38,604 bases of DNA from a virus: positions 1 through 38,604 of IMG/VR virus record IMGVR_UViG_3300010391_001709, one strand, 5' to 3'. This document shows, one piece after another, positions 6,201 to 13,226 of the stretch (position 1 is the stretch's first letter; each line of letters starts with the position of its first letter). The position numbers were made by a program, and so were the translations under genes. The notes below the pieces were generated by a model that saw only the letters and a program-made list of their open reading frames with translations, did not search any database and had not been told where the DNA came from.

Positions 6201-7190
6201 ATGTTGCACAGCGACTATATTAGAGCCGTCGAGACACGTCTGGCCTGGCTCCGGTGGGCCAAGCAAGCCAAGTTCCCGGCGGACTTGGCTCCAGGAATGG
6301 AGCGGGCTCTGCCGCAGTATGTCGCAATCCTGGAGCAGGCCGACACCTTCTACATGAATCCCCACTTCGCCCGCCTCGTGGATCATGCGCGCGTGTCCGT
6401 GCCTGACTCGTTACGGTTCGATGCCCAATGGCTCCAAGCCCCCAGGGGATGGCTCTACCTGGATGCCCCGTTCCAGGTGCCCCTGATCGAGTCGGCCCAT
6501 AAGCAAGTCCACGCAGGAACAGAGACCTTGGAGTTTTTGGAGCAGGCCAGTCGGGTGCAGGCGGTGGGATGGCGCCCGGTGGAGGGGCTGCTGGTTCCTG
6601 ACAATGCCCGGACGCATGGGTCGGAGGTCATGAAAGTCGCCCCACCCGGCACGATTCAGTTCTGCTGTTTCCAGGCTCTTCCTTCCCGTCCCCACATGTT
6701 CTTTCTCTGGTCGTACTTCCTGGTGCGCGATGGCGTGATCCTTGGGGATCGGGTGGCATCATTCGAGGCGGCGAACCTCCGGGCCGGGGATGGTTCCAAT
6801 TACGTCCGGCGTCCTGAAGATGTGGTCTTGCATCCATGGCATGAGATCCGCTGGATCTACACTGCGTTGTATCTCATGGCTCAGCGGCTCTCCCTGACCG
6901 TGCAACACGTGACGGACCGTCATACCCGGCGACGGGCCGAACGCCAAGGGCAGATGGCTCCTTCCTTCATCCGGGTCATCACTCTCCGACGGCTAGAAGC
7001 AGCCCGCAAGCATGAGGCTTCCAAAGATGTCGAGTGGCACTGGCAGTGGGAGGTCCGAGGGCACTGGCGGAACCAGTTCTATCCCTCGGAGGGGATCCAC
7101 AAGCCCAAGTTCATCGAGGCCTATGTCAAAGGTCCCCCGGATAAACCGCTAAAGGAAGGCTCACACAAGCTCTTCGCGGCAGTGCGATAA
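6201..7190 (+). CDS. Unknown protein with WxVRGHWR ... KGP motif, 329 aa
   Basis: ATG 6201 starts immediately after the previous TAG, with GGGGAGGAAGAG upstream. The protein is soluble-looking. A central strand-rich region (VAPPGTIQFCCFQALP, HMFFLWSYFLVRDG) is followed by an arginine-rich segment and a C-terminal motif WQWEVRGHWRNQFYPS ... FIEAYVKGPPDKPLK. To my recollection that motif recurs in hypothetical proteins of actinobacteria and their phages without known function. No nuclease or nucleotide-binding motif is evident. It could be a DNA-associated accessory protein, but that is a guess. Confidence 0.6.
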   Translation: MLHSDYIRAVETRLAWLRWAKQAKFPADLAPGMERALPQYVAILEQADTFYMNPHFARLVDHARVSVPDSLRFDAQWLQAPRGWLYLDAPFQVPLIESAHKQVHAGTETLEFLEQASRVQAVGWRPVEGLLVPDNARTHGSEVMKVAPPGTIQFCCFQALPSRPHMFFLWSYFLVRDGVILGDRVASFEAANLRAGDGSNYVRRPEDVVLHPWHEIRWIYTALYLMAQRLSLTVQHVTDRHTRRRAERQGQMAPSFIRVITLRRLEAARKHEASKDVEWHWQWEVRGHWRNQFYPSEGIHKPKFIEAYVKGPPDKPLKEGSHKLFAAVR

Positions 7191-7201
7191 AAGGAGAGGA
7201 C

Positions 7202-7408
7202 ATGAGCCAAGACACTCTGCGATTGCAAATCCTGGACGATGGGACGATTAAGTCTACGGCGGACGGCATCTCGGCCTCCAATCATCGGGCGGCGGAGGAG
7301 TTCCTGGCCCTCCTGACTCAGTTCCTGGGAGGCGCGGTGACTCGGGAGCGTCGGAAAGATGCCCACCAGCATCAGCATGTGCAGGGGCAAGCCCACGAGC
7401 ATGCCTGA
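7202..7408 (+). CDS. Small protein with His-rich tail, 68 aa
   Basis: ATG 7202 follows AAAAGGAGAGGAC, a strong RBS that overlaps the previous stop. The protein (MSQDTLRLQILDDGTIKSTA ...) has a beta-rich start and a helix, and ends in a histidine-rich tail (DAHQHQHVQGQAHEHA) that could bind a metal ion. The DDGTIK strand and the following helix are reminiscent of DUF2997, which often travels with DUF1257, but the match is weak. The last 8 bases overlap the next gene. Confidence 0.55.
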   Translation: MSQDTLRLQILDDGTIKSTADGISASNHRAAEEFLALLTQFLGGAVTRERRKDAHQHQHVQGQAHEHA

Positions 7409-7571
7409 GCTTCTGGTGCTAGTTAGGGTAGGCCCTGAAGGAGAGGGGCTGGTCATCGTGGCCGAGCCTCTCGTCTGTAAGGGGTGTGCGAGTCTCCATT
7501 ACTTTTTTATCAACCGGAACGGGCAGACTCGCTGTCTGGCCTGTGATCGGTCGGGGAGACAGACGAAATGA
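7401..7571 (+). CDS. Zinc-ribbon mini-protein, 56 aa
   Basis: It starts at ATG 7401 inside the His-rich tail of the previous gene. After a hydrophobic strand region it has CKGC and, about 20 residues later, CLAC, followed by a basic end (DRSGRQTK), so a single zinc ribbon is predicted. No convincing RBS is seen. The TGA stop overlaps the ATG of the next gene at 7568. Role unknown; it belongs to the set of tiny zinc proteins scattered along this genome. Confidence 0.6.
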   Translation: MPELLVLVRVGPEGEGLVIVAEPLVCKGCASLHYFFINRNGQTRCLACDRSGRQTK

Positions 7572-7858
7572 TACCCGTCTTCAAGTGGAAGAAGCCGAAC
7601 ATTCATCCGCTCCCTGGGGCGGTCTGGATGCATCGTTCTCGACCCACGCAAAATGCTTCTTGGGAAGCCTCCGTGGCACGAACGGATTGCCCGAAGGCGC
7701 GGATCAAGAGTACGCCGGGGTCGCAGGGCTATGGTCGCATGGAGCGTGAGTATTGTCCTCCAAAGGGCCGGGGGCTCTATTGGAAGTTTCGGCAAGCAGT
7801 GGAGCGTTCGGGAGGAGCGTTGAAAAAGACCATGAAGCCGGTGCGGTTCAAAGTGTGA
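7568..7858 (+). CDS. Unknown basic protein, 96 aa
   Basis: It starts at ATG 7568 (ATGA overlap). The sequence is basic and rich in Pro, Gly and Trp, beginning MIPVFKWKKPNIHPLPGAVW and ending KKTMKPVRFKV, with no domain I recognise. It may bind nucleic acid because of its charge, but no motif proves this. It is coupled at its 3' end to the gene starting with GTG 7855. Confidence 0.5.
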   Translation: MIPVFKWKKPNIHPLPGAVWMHRSRPTQNASWEASVARTDCPKARIKSTPGSQGYGRMEREYCPPKGRGLYWKFRQAVERSGGALKKTMKPVRFKV

Positions 7859-8076
7859 CCCACCGTGAGCGCATGGCGCTACTACAGGCTTATCGTCTAC
7901 TCGTACGTGACGGCAGCGCATCGCAGCAGGCTTCTGACTGGGACAAGGGGGTTCAGATTCTTCAACGACTCCTTCGGCCCAAGCCCAAGAAAGAAAGGCG
8001 AAGACGGAGGCTGAATCCCGCAGAAGATCCGGAACGCGGGCTTGCAGGGTGGACCCGAATCATCCTGGGGCAATGA
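7855..8076 (+). CDS. Unknown small basic protein, 73 aa
   Basis: The start is the GTG at 7855 in a GTGA overlap; ATG 7873 is an alternative without better RBS. The protein has a helical N-terminus (RMALLQAYRLLVRDG), a strongly basic stretch (KPKKERRRRRLNP) and a short C-terminus. The basic patch suggests nucleic-acid contact but the family is not recognised. It is the last gene before a 66-base gap with a promoter-like sequence. Confidence 0.5.
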   Translation: MTHRERMALLQAYRLLVRDGSASQQASDWDKGVQILQRLLRPKPKKERRRRRLNPAEDPERGLAGWTRIILGQ

Positions 8077-8078
8077 GG

Positions 8079-8108
8079 TTGATTTTCTTTTCCCAAGTCC
8101 CCTAGAAT
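8079..8108 (+). promoter_or_regulatory. Candidate sigma70-type promoter
   Basis: The gap ahead of the 8143 gene holds TTGATT (8079-8084) and TAGAAT (8103-8108) separated by 18 bases, close to the TTGACA/TATAAT pattern. The RBS GGGAGAGAGAGGAAC and ATG 8143 follow within 35 bases. This is one of the few true gaps in a tightly coupled gene string, which favours a real promoter. It is a sequence match only. Confidence 0.45.
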
Positions 8109-8142
8109 CCTCCCGTCCTCTAGGGAGAGAGAGGAACCCCCA

Positions 8143-9045
8143 ATGTTAACGTCGTCCGCCAAAACGATCTTCGAGAACGCGGTCTGTGTGGACCTGCGGC
8201 TGTCGAAGCTTCGAACCCGTCGCACGATTGCCACCTCCTCCGTTGAGGTCGAGGCCGATCCGGATTTGATTCACGTGTCGAAGGACATCCTGGATGCGGA
8301 GGAACTGAAGGCGGTCGGGCACCTGCACGGAGAGATCCGACGCTATCTCTGGTCGCGGCACCTGCCCTCGTCCCTGTTCCGGAACGGAATCTATCTCATT
8401 CCTCTGGCCCTGGTCGATGAGGTGGACAAGAAGCTCCAGACCTACCGGACCGAACTGACCAACCGGATCAAGAAGTTTCTGGCTGTCTACCCGGAGCGGA
8501 TCGAGGAGGCCAAGAAGCGCCTGGGGAAACTCTTCGATGAGGAAGAGTATCCGTCCGGGTCCCGCCTCTCCGAGGCCTTCGAGATGAAGGTCTCCTATAT
8601 CACCTTTCAGACTCCCACCTCGTTGAAGTCCGTCTCCTCTGCCCTCTTCCAGCGGGAGAGCAAGAAGCTCGAAGAGAGCATGGCCGAGTCGGCCCGGGAG
8701 ATCCAGCAGGCCCTGCGGGAGGCCATGGGCTCTCTCGTTGAGCACATGGTCGAGCGGCTGACGGGAGGGGATGGGGGAAAGCCCAAGAAGTTCAAGGATA
8801 CCTCTATTCAGAAGGTCCAGGAGTTCCTGGACACCTTCCAGGCGCGGAACATCACGGGGGATGCCCAGCTCGGGGCCCTCGTCGAGAAGGCCAAGAAGCT
8901 CCTGGTCGGGATCTCCCCGGATGACCTTCGGGAGGATGACAAGGTGCGCAAGATCGTGGCCCAAGGGTTCGAGAAACTCAAGGGCGCTCTTGACGGGATG
9001 CTTCAGGAGAAGGGCACTCGGAAGATCTCCAGGGAGGAGGACTAG
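8143..9045 (+). CDS. Unknown helical protein, possibly DUF3150-like, 300 aa
   Basis: ATG 8143 follows GAGAGAGAGGAAC. The protein is acidic/basic mixed and mostly helical. Its N-terminal half (residues 1-130) contains KDILDAEELKAVGHLHGEI and RNGIYLIPLALVDEVDKKLQ, a pattern that reminds me of phage DUF3150 proteins; the C-terminal half has long charged helices (EEAKKRLGKLFDEEEY, KLEESMAESAREIQQALREA). No catalytic motif is visible. It appears to be transcribed on its own, from the promoter-like site upstream to the hairpin just after its stop, so it may be an abundant early protein. Family call is weak. Confidence 0.6.
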   Translation: MLTSSAKTIFENAVCVDLRLSKLRTRRTIATSSVEVEADPDLIHVSKDILDAEELKAVGHLHGEIRRYLWSRHLPSSLFRNGIYLIPLALVDEVDKKLQTYRTELTNRIKKFLAVYPERIEEAKKRLGKLFDEEEYPSGSRLSEAFEMKVSYITFQTPTSLKSVSSALFQRESKKLEESMAESAREIQQALREAMGSLVEHMVERLTGGDGGKPKKFKDTSIQKVQEFLDTFQARNITGDAQLGALVEKAKKLLVGISPDDLREDDKVRKIVAQGFEKLKGALDGMLQEKGTRKISREED

Positions 9046-9071
9046 GGGGAGGGGATCATCTCCCCTTCTCC
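9045..9071 (+). terminator. Stem-loop after the 300-aa gene
   Basis: Bases 9045-9055 pair with 9061-9071 around the loop TCATC (11 pairs, of which 9 are Watson-Crick and 2 are G-U). The stem begins on the last base of the stop codon. No T-tract follows, so it is not a classical intrinsic terminator; it could stabilise the 3' end of the transcript or act as a weak terminator. Confidence 0.4.
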
Positions 9072-9096
9072 TGCCAGAGAGGAGAATGGGTATTTC

Positions 9097-9185
9097 TCCA
9101 ATGAAATCAATATGTTATAAGGCATTCCCCCCTGGGCTCCTGGGGGGAGAAGGGGGAGTCCAATGAAATCAATGGGTTATGAGGA
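9097..9185 (+). repeat. Two direct repeats 62 bases apart, each followed by a C/G hairpin
   Basis: TCCAATGAAATCAAT begins at 9097 and again at 9159. The match extends with few changes through GTTAT to 9123 and 9185. Each copy is followed by a run of C, a short loop and a run of G (about 9125-9147 and 9185-9201), so unit plus hairpin is tandemly repeated. The A/T-rich repeat stands out sharply from the G-rich surroundings. The 254-base region 9046-9299 has no convincing gene; it contains these repeats, further C5/G5 hairpins and the dispersed repeat at 9214. Confidence 0.6.
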
Positions 9186-9213
9186 CCCCCTTTCCAGGGG
9201 GAGGGGAGAGGGG

Positions 9214-9236
9214 AGAACATCGAGCCTAGACCCAGG
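9214..9236 (+). repeat. Dispersed 23-base repeat, copy 1
   Basis: The 23 bases beginning AGAACATCGAGCCTAGAC occur exactly at 30690-30712 inside the sbcD-like gene. In both places the repeat runs within a few bases into a hairpin of the form CCCCCTT-loop-GGGGG (here 9239-9257). The two copies are about 21 kb apart. An exact 23-base match plus a shared hairpin is not expected by chance and suggests a small mobile or recombining element. Confidence 0.7.
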
Positions 9237-9299
9237 GCACCCCCTTGTTGAGGGGGAAGGACTCTTCCTGGGGGGGAGTTCCTGGGGAGGGGGGAAGGG

Positions 9300-9506
9300 A
9301 TGAGGCCCAGGAAGAAGGGGCTTTGTCCGGGGTGTCGGGCCCAGGTGGACTGGGACCTGCGCTATCTGAAGGGAGGACTCTACTGGGTCGCCCTTTGTTC
9401 GAGTCCGGGGTGCCCGATGCCCGAGCCGAAGGTCGTCCGCCGTACTCGGCGGAAAACCCCTCGTCCCGTGAAGGGGTGGCATCCTCCCGTGAGGCAGGTG
9501 GGCTGA
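9300..9506 (+). CDS. Zinc-ribbon protein with basic tail, 68 aa
   Basis: ATG 9300 follows GGGGAGGGGGGAAGGG. The protein has CPGC near residue 9 and CSSPGC about 25 residues later, which together could bind one zinc ion, followed by a very basic tail (KVVRRTRRKTPRPVKGW). This combination suggests nucleic-acid binding. It ends one base before the sigma-like gene, so the two are probably co-translated. No named family is recognised. Confidence 0.6.
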   Translation: MRPRKKGLCPGCRAQVDWDLRYLKGGLYWVALCSSPGCPMPEPKVVRRTRRKTPRPVKGWHPPVRQVG

Positions 9507-9507
9507 G

Positions 9508-10593
9508 ATGGGAGCCTCAGCGCGTCTTTCCTTTGAGGGCTATGTCGGACTGATGCGGCCCTGGGCCGAGCGGATTGTCCGTCGTCGGGCGGTCCCTACG
9601 CATCCCTTCCTGTCCCGCGAAGATTTGCTCCAAGAGGGGTTGACCGCCTTGTGGGAGGTCTGGAAGTCCCATCGTCGGACGCTGCCGCAGGAAGAACTCT
9701 GTCGGCTTGGGACGACGGCGATGCGCTGTCGGATCTTCGATCAGTTCGATCGAGCCCGGACGGTGGGGCGGGGGCGTCGGGTGGAGACCCTCTCGTTGGA
9801 TGCCCCGGGACCGGAGGACATGTCGATTGGTCTCGCGGACGTCTTGGGGGGAGGAGAAGAAGTCGATACCTTGTTGCTGCGGTTGGGGCTCCAGGAGATC
9901 GAGCGGTCTCTGACGGAGGTCGAACGAAATATCTTGCAGGAAGTGCTCTCCCCGGGGGCCAAGACGCTGCGGGTCCTTCGTCAGGTGTGGCGGGCGAAAC
10001 ATCATCCCTATTGGTCCCAAGCCCGGACCCGAGCCCTGGCCGCCGGAATTGGGGTGTCAGAGAAGGAGGTGCAACAGGCCTGGAAACATTTGCGACGTCG
10101 GGTCCATCGTCTCGTCGAGACCGGATGTCCGTCCCGTTCCCGATATAGGAAACAAGACCCCTTCCATCTCTCATCACAGGAGGAACAAGCGATGTCGAAA
10201 GTATCGGCGGACGAACTGGCCCCCCCGGAGCCGTTGGGATCCAAGGCCCCCGTGGCCCCGGAAGGAGGCAAACCCCCCACTCCCCCCGAAGGAGGCAAGG
10301 TGAAGAAGGAGAAGAAGCCCAAGGCCCCTAAGGTCGAGAAGAAGCCCAAGGCCCCCAAGGAGAAGAAGGTCAAGGCGCCGAAGCCCCCCAAGGCCGAGAA
10401 GAAGCCCAAGGGCCCCGTCCTGGCCGTCGGGACCAAGATTCGGTACCTTGGCGGGTCCCGGGCGACCTCCATCAAGAAGGGCGACACGGGCGTCATCAAG
10501 CACCAGTACGGCAAGGACAAGTCTCGGTACGCCGTCAAGTTCGAGTCCGGCAAGAGCACGGTCCTCGCCGGCAAGTTCGTCGAGAAGGCGTAG
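9508..10593 (+). CDS. Sigma-factor-like protein fused to Lys/Pro linker and KOW-like domain, 361 aa
   Basis: Residues 1-215 resemble a small sigma-70 family factor. The stretch FLSREDLLQEGLTALWEVW and the following helix with RCRIFDQFDRARTVGRGRR match region 2 (core binding and -10 recognition), and a helix pair near residues 170-205 (ALAAGIGVSEKEVQQAWKHL) looks like a region 4 helix-turn-helix. Residues about 255-305 are repeats of the type KKPKAPK. Residues about 309-361 (GTKIRYLGGSRAT ... VLAGKFVEKA) are the same small domain found in the protein starting at 780. The frame is continuous, but a strong internal RBS (AGGAGG 10178-10183) and ATG 10192 would give a separate 133-aa linker-plus-domain protein. 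Inferred role: phage control of host RNA polymerase, with the tail possibly binding nucleic acid. Confidence 0.65.
   Translation: MGASARLSFEGYVGLMRPWAERIVRRRAVPTHPFLSREDLLQEGLTALWEVWKSHRRTLPQEELCRLGTTAMRCRIFDQFDRARTVGRGRRVETLSLDAPGPEDMSIGLADVLGGGEEVDTLLLRLGLQEIERSLTEVERNILQEVLSPGAKTLRVLRQVWRAKHHPYWSQARTRALAAGIGVSEKEVQQAWKHLRRRVHRLVETGCPSRSRYRKQDPFHLSSQEEQAMSKVSADELAPPEPLGSKAPVAPEGGKPPTPPEGGKVKKEKKPKAPKVEKKPKAPKEKKVKAPKPPKAEKKPKGPVLAVGTKIRYLGGSRATSIKKGDTGVIKHQYGKDKSRYAVKFESGKSTVLAGKFVEKA
10178..10194 (+). promoter_or_regulatory. Internal RBS and start codon within the sigma-like gene
   Basis: AGGAGG at 10178-10183 lies 8 bases before an in-frame ATG at 10192, an ideal Shine-Dalgarno arrangement. 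From this ATG a 133-aa protein (MSKVSADELAPPEPLG ...) consisting of the Lys/Pro-rich linker and the KOW-like domain would be made. This RBS is better than the one in front of the full-length start at 9508, so two products, or a recent fusion of two genes, are likely. Confidence 0.6.
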
Positions 10594-10693
10594 GGCTCTC
10601 CGGGCTGGTTGAACCCGATGACAACTCGCCGTCGACAAGGGCATGGAAACGGATGGGGGAGAGAGGGCTAGCCAGGGCCACCCGGGGGAATTG

Positions 10694-10725
10694 AGGGAGA
10701 GGGGCGAAAGCTCCTCTCCCTTTTA
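10694..10725 (+). terminator. Intrinsic terminator with GAAA tetraloop
   Basis: Bases 10694-10705 pair with 10710-10721 around the loop GAAA, giving a 12-pair stem (one G-U pair) followed by a run of T (10721-10724). This is a near-perfect rho-independent terminator. It separates the sigma-like gene from the homing endonuclease and the 7-deazaguanine locus. The rest of the 148-base gap (10594-10741) shows no gene beyond a 17-codon frame without RBS and no structure I can name. Confidence 0.85.
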
Positions 10726-10741
10726 CTATGTTTGAGGGGTT

Positions 10742-11233
10742 ATGCGAAAGATTCCGCTGATGGGAAGGCGGGGCGTAGTTCGTGCCTATGCGCTTGTAGA
10801 TGATTCTGATTATGAATTGTTGTCTCAGTACTCGTGGAGGTTGTTAGAAGTAAAGTACAAAGGAAAAGTTTGGAGATATGCTGTCCATACGAAGGGACTG
10901 CGTCCCCATTTTAGTATGCACAGAAAGGTTCTTGGCTTGTCAGGAAAAGGACGTAGGCTTGAGGCTGACCATCTTAACGGTAATGGTCTAGACAATCGTC
11001 GCTCTAATATACGGGCTGTAACTCACGCGCAAAATCTTCAGAACAAATCGGCTAACCGTCGAAGCACATCAAAGTTTCGCGGGGTTCATTGGAATCGTAA
11101 AGACCGAAGATGGCGCGCAAAAGTACGTCTTAATGGGAAAATTGTTTTTGAGCGTAATTTTTCTAGCGAGCAAGAAGCAGCGGAAGCTGCAGCCGAACAG
11201 CGTAAACTCCTGCTTCCTTATAGTGTCTCTTGA
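10742..11233 (+). CDS. HNH homing endonuclease with AP2 DNA-binding domain, 163 aa
   Basis: The N-terminal half has the HNH_3 layout: ALVDDSDYELLSQYSW, a central MHR, then EADHLNGNGLDNRRSNIR, where the His of ADH and the Asn residues form the nuclease site. Residues about 105-150 (SKFRGVHWNRKDRRWRAKV, NGKIVFERNF) are an AP2 DNA-binding domain. This architecture is typical of free-standing phage homing endonucleases. The codons are visibly richer in A/T than those of neighbours, consistent with recent invasion. It sits between the terminator and queC; ATG 10742 follows TGAGGGGTT. Confidence 0.9.
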   Translation: MRKIPLMGRRGVVRAYALVDDSDYELLSQYSWRLLEVKYKGKVWRYAVHTKGLRPHFSMHRKVLGLSGKGRRLEADHLNGNGLDNRRSNIRAVTHAQNLQNKSANRRSTSKFRGVHWNRKDRRWRAKVRLNGKIVFERNFSSEQEAAEAAAEQRKLLLPYSVS

Positions 11234-11283
11234 GAGAGAAGGTTTTGTCCAAAAATCTTTTCTTTCCTGTTCGAGAGTCATCC

Positions 11284-11293
11284 CCGATAATAG
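11284..11293 (+). promoter_or_regulatory. Candidate -10 element ahead of queC
   Basis: The 78-base gap before queC contains CCGATAATAG (11284-11293), close to a TATAAT box and to the CGATAA core seen at 752 and 25112. No convincing -35 is present at the usual distance. The RBS GAGGGGGAGAGAG follows, about 6 bases before ATG 11312. Since a terminator lies upstream at 10694, the deazaguanine genes need their own promoter, and this is the best candidate. Confidence 0.3.
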
Positions 11294-11311
11294 AGGGGGA
11301 GAGAGAAAAAC

Positions 11312-12007
11312 ATGAGTCAAGTCATTTCACTGTTATCGGGAGGACTAGACTCGACGGTCCTCCTTCACTATCTGCGAGCGGAAGGGCATGAGGTGAAAGC
11401 CCTCTCCGTTCACTATGGGCAGCGTCATGTGAAGGAACTCAGTGCCGCCAAACGGATTGCTGGCAGACTCTTTGGGGTTGAATGGCGGGAGGCGAACCTC
11501 TCGGACCTTCAGCCCTTTCTGGAAGGATCCTCGCAGACCTCTCCCGAAATTCCAGTGCCCCATGGCCATTATACAGAAGAGAGCATGAAGCAGACGATCG
11601 TCCCGAATCGCAATATGTTGATGCTCTCTATCGCCATTGCCTGGGCTATCTCCTCGAAGTTCGAGTCCGTCGCCTATGCCGCGCATGCGGGGGATCATGC
11701 CATCTATCCGGATTGTCGTGAGCCCTTCGTGGCGGCGATGACGGAGGCGGCCCGTCTCTGCGACTGGCATCCGGTGATCATCTTGCGTCCCTTTATCACG
11801 ATGACCAAGGCCGAGATCGTTCGGCTTGGGGCGGGTCTCGGGGTGCCCTTCGGAGAGACGTGGTCGTGTTATGAAGGGGGGGAAGTACATTGCGGGCAAT
11901 GTGGAACTTGTCAGGAAAGAGTTTGGGCGTTTCAAGCGGCCGGGATTCCTGATCCAACTGCTTATGTTGGAGGAGAGATTCCAAAGTTGTTCCGGGGGCC
12001 TGAGTAA
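11312..12007 (+). CDS. queC: 7-cyano-7-deazaguanine (preQ0) synthase QueC, 231 aa
   Basis: QueC converts 7-carboxy-7-deazaguanine to preQ0 with ATP and ammonia. The N-terminal [13 protein letters not shown] (residues 8-20) is the PP-loop that activates the carboxylate. YGQRHVKEL, the segment [12 protein letters not shown] and [13 protein letters not shown] are family hallmarks. The C-terminal [18 protein letters not shown] carries the four Cys zinc ligands. Length (231) is normal and all key residues are present, so the enzyme should be active. Start ATG 11312 has the RBS GGGGGAGAGAG. It begins the deazaguanine gene set but is flanked on both sides by homing endonucleases. Confidence 0.95.
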   Translation: MSQVISLLSGGLDSTVLLHYLRAEGHEVKALSVHYGQRHVKELSAAKRIAGRLFGVEWREANLSDLQPFLEGSSQTSPEIPVPHGHYTEESMKQTIVPNRNMLMLSIAIAWAISSKFESVAYAAHAGDHAIYPDCREPFVAAMTEAARLCDWHPVIILRPFITMTKAEIVRLGAGLGVPFGETWSCYEGGEVHCGQCGTCQERVWAFQAAGIPDPTAYVGGEIPKLFRGPE

Positions 12008-12817
12008 ATGTCGTGGCCGAAGGGTAAGAGGCGCTCTCCTGAAACTATTAGGAAAATGTCTGTTTCTTTGACAGGCCGCAAGTTGTCTGCCGAGCATAGG
12101 GCACGAATTGGAGAGGCTCAGCGTATAATATGTTCGGACCCAGAGGAGCGTAAACGCAGATCTGAACGTTCTATTCTTGTGGGAAGAGATCCAGAGGAGC
12201 GCCAACGACGATCCGTCAGAGCGAAGGCGCGGGGTTATGGAAAATGGATGCTTGGGCGTCCTTCTCATCCTAAGCGCATAGCTTGGTTGAAAGCTCAGAA
12301 GGGAAAATCTTTTGAAGAGCGTTTTGGTTCAAGAGCGGCTGAGATCAAACGCAAGATTTCAGAATCCAACAAACGAGCAAAACGGGGCAAGCGTCCTTCT
12401 TCTGGATTTCTGACGTCATCAGTTCGACACAGAAAAGGAAAGACCTACGCCCAGATCTATGGTATTGCTCGCGCTGCCGAAGAGAGTAAGAAGAGATCGT
12501 TAGGACGTAGACGTCGATGGCAGGCTCTTCGTCGTCATCAGTATCATCGACCTCGTGGTCAAGGTTGTGGCCCACGTTATCGTCAATGGCGCCATCGTGT
12601 TTTTGAACGAGATAATTATATCTGTCAGAGATGCGGAAGACAGGGAGGAAAGCTTCAGGCAAATCACATAAAGCCTTGGGCTCTGTTTCCTAGGCTTCGC
12701 TACGATGTGAAGAATGGGGAAACTCTTTGTGCTAAGCCTTGCCACAAGGAAGCGACCAAGGAGCAGCGCAGACTGTATCGAAACATGTTTCGTGAGAACG
12801 GTTGGAAATGCGCATGA
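12008..12817 (+). CDS. HNH homing endonuclease with NUMOD3-like repeats, 269 aa
   Basis: The N-terminal part has NUMOD3-type repeats (KRRSPETIRKMSVSLTGRKL and similar units), which help homing nucleases bind DNA. The C-terminal 70 residues form an HNH domain: WRHRVFERDNYICQRCGRQ, then QANHIKPWALFP and ETLCAKPCHKEA, with zinc-binding Cys pairs and the catalytic His. The codons are A/T-richer than in queC and queD. It starts directly after the queC stop and ends 22 bases before queD, so it was inserted between them without damaging either gene. Confidence 0.85.
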   Translation: MSWPKGKRRSPETIRKMSVSLTGRKLSAEHRARIGEAQRIICSDPEERKRRSERSILVGRDPEERQRRSVRAKARGYGKWMLGRPSHPKRIAWLKAQKGKSFEERFGSRAAEIKRKISESNKRAKRGKRPSSGFLTSSVRHRKGKTYAQIYGIARAAEESKKRSLGRRRRWQALRRHQYHRPRGQGCGPRYRQWRHRVFERDNYICQRCGRQGGKLQANHIKPWALFPRLRYDVKNGETLCAKPCHKEATKEQRRLYRNMFRENGWKCA

Positions 12818-12839
12818 GCCGACTTTTCAGGGGAGAGTG

Positions 12840-13226
12840 ATGTTTCGCCTTTCCAAGATGTTCCGCTTCGAGGCGGCCCATTTTCTTCCTCATCACGATG
12901 GGAAATGTCGTCGGATGCATGGGCACTCCTGGCAGGCGACCATTGTGTGTGAGGGGTATCATCTGAAGCATGAAGGGCCGAAGCAGGGCATGCTGCTGGA
13001 CTACGGGGAGATTTCTGACGCAATGGAGCCCATCGTGGATGGGGCTCTGGATCATCATCTGCTGAATGACACCGTGAATGCCAATCCCACGTCCGAAGTG
13101 GTGGCGGTCTGGATCTATTTCCGCCTTCGGGATAAGCTTCCTGGCCTGAAGGGAGTCATCATTGAAGAAACCTGTACCTCTCGATGTGAGTACTTTCCTA
13201 GTCCAGACGATCTCATTGGGCGATGA
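12840..13226 (+). CDS. queD: 6-carboxytetrahydropterin synthase QueD, 128 aa
   Basis: QueD turns dihydroneopterin triphosphate into 6-carboxy-tetrahydropterin, the second step of preQ0 synthesis. FRFEAAHFLP supplies the first zinc His; GKCRRMHGHSW supplies the catalytic Cys and the other two zinc His residues. DYGEISDAMEPIVDGALDHH and the C-terminal EETCTSRCEY with the substrate-binding Glu complete the family pattern. Length is typical. ATG 12840 follows AGGGGAGAGTG. The stop overlaps the queE start at 13223 (ATGA). Confidence 0.95.
   Translation: MFRLSKMFRFEAAHFLPHHDGKCRRMHGHSWQATIVCEGYHLKHEGPKQGMLLDYGEISDAMEPIVDGALDHHLLNDTVNANPTSEVVAVWIYFRLRDKLPGLKGVIIEETCTSRCEYFPSPDDLIGR

Noticed and set aside
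10594-10741. Group I intron or HEARO-type RNA ahead of the HNH gene
   Set aside because: The gap is 148 bases, contains a standard terminator, has no recognisable intron core, and the HNH protein is an AP2 homing nuclease, not IscB-like.
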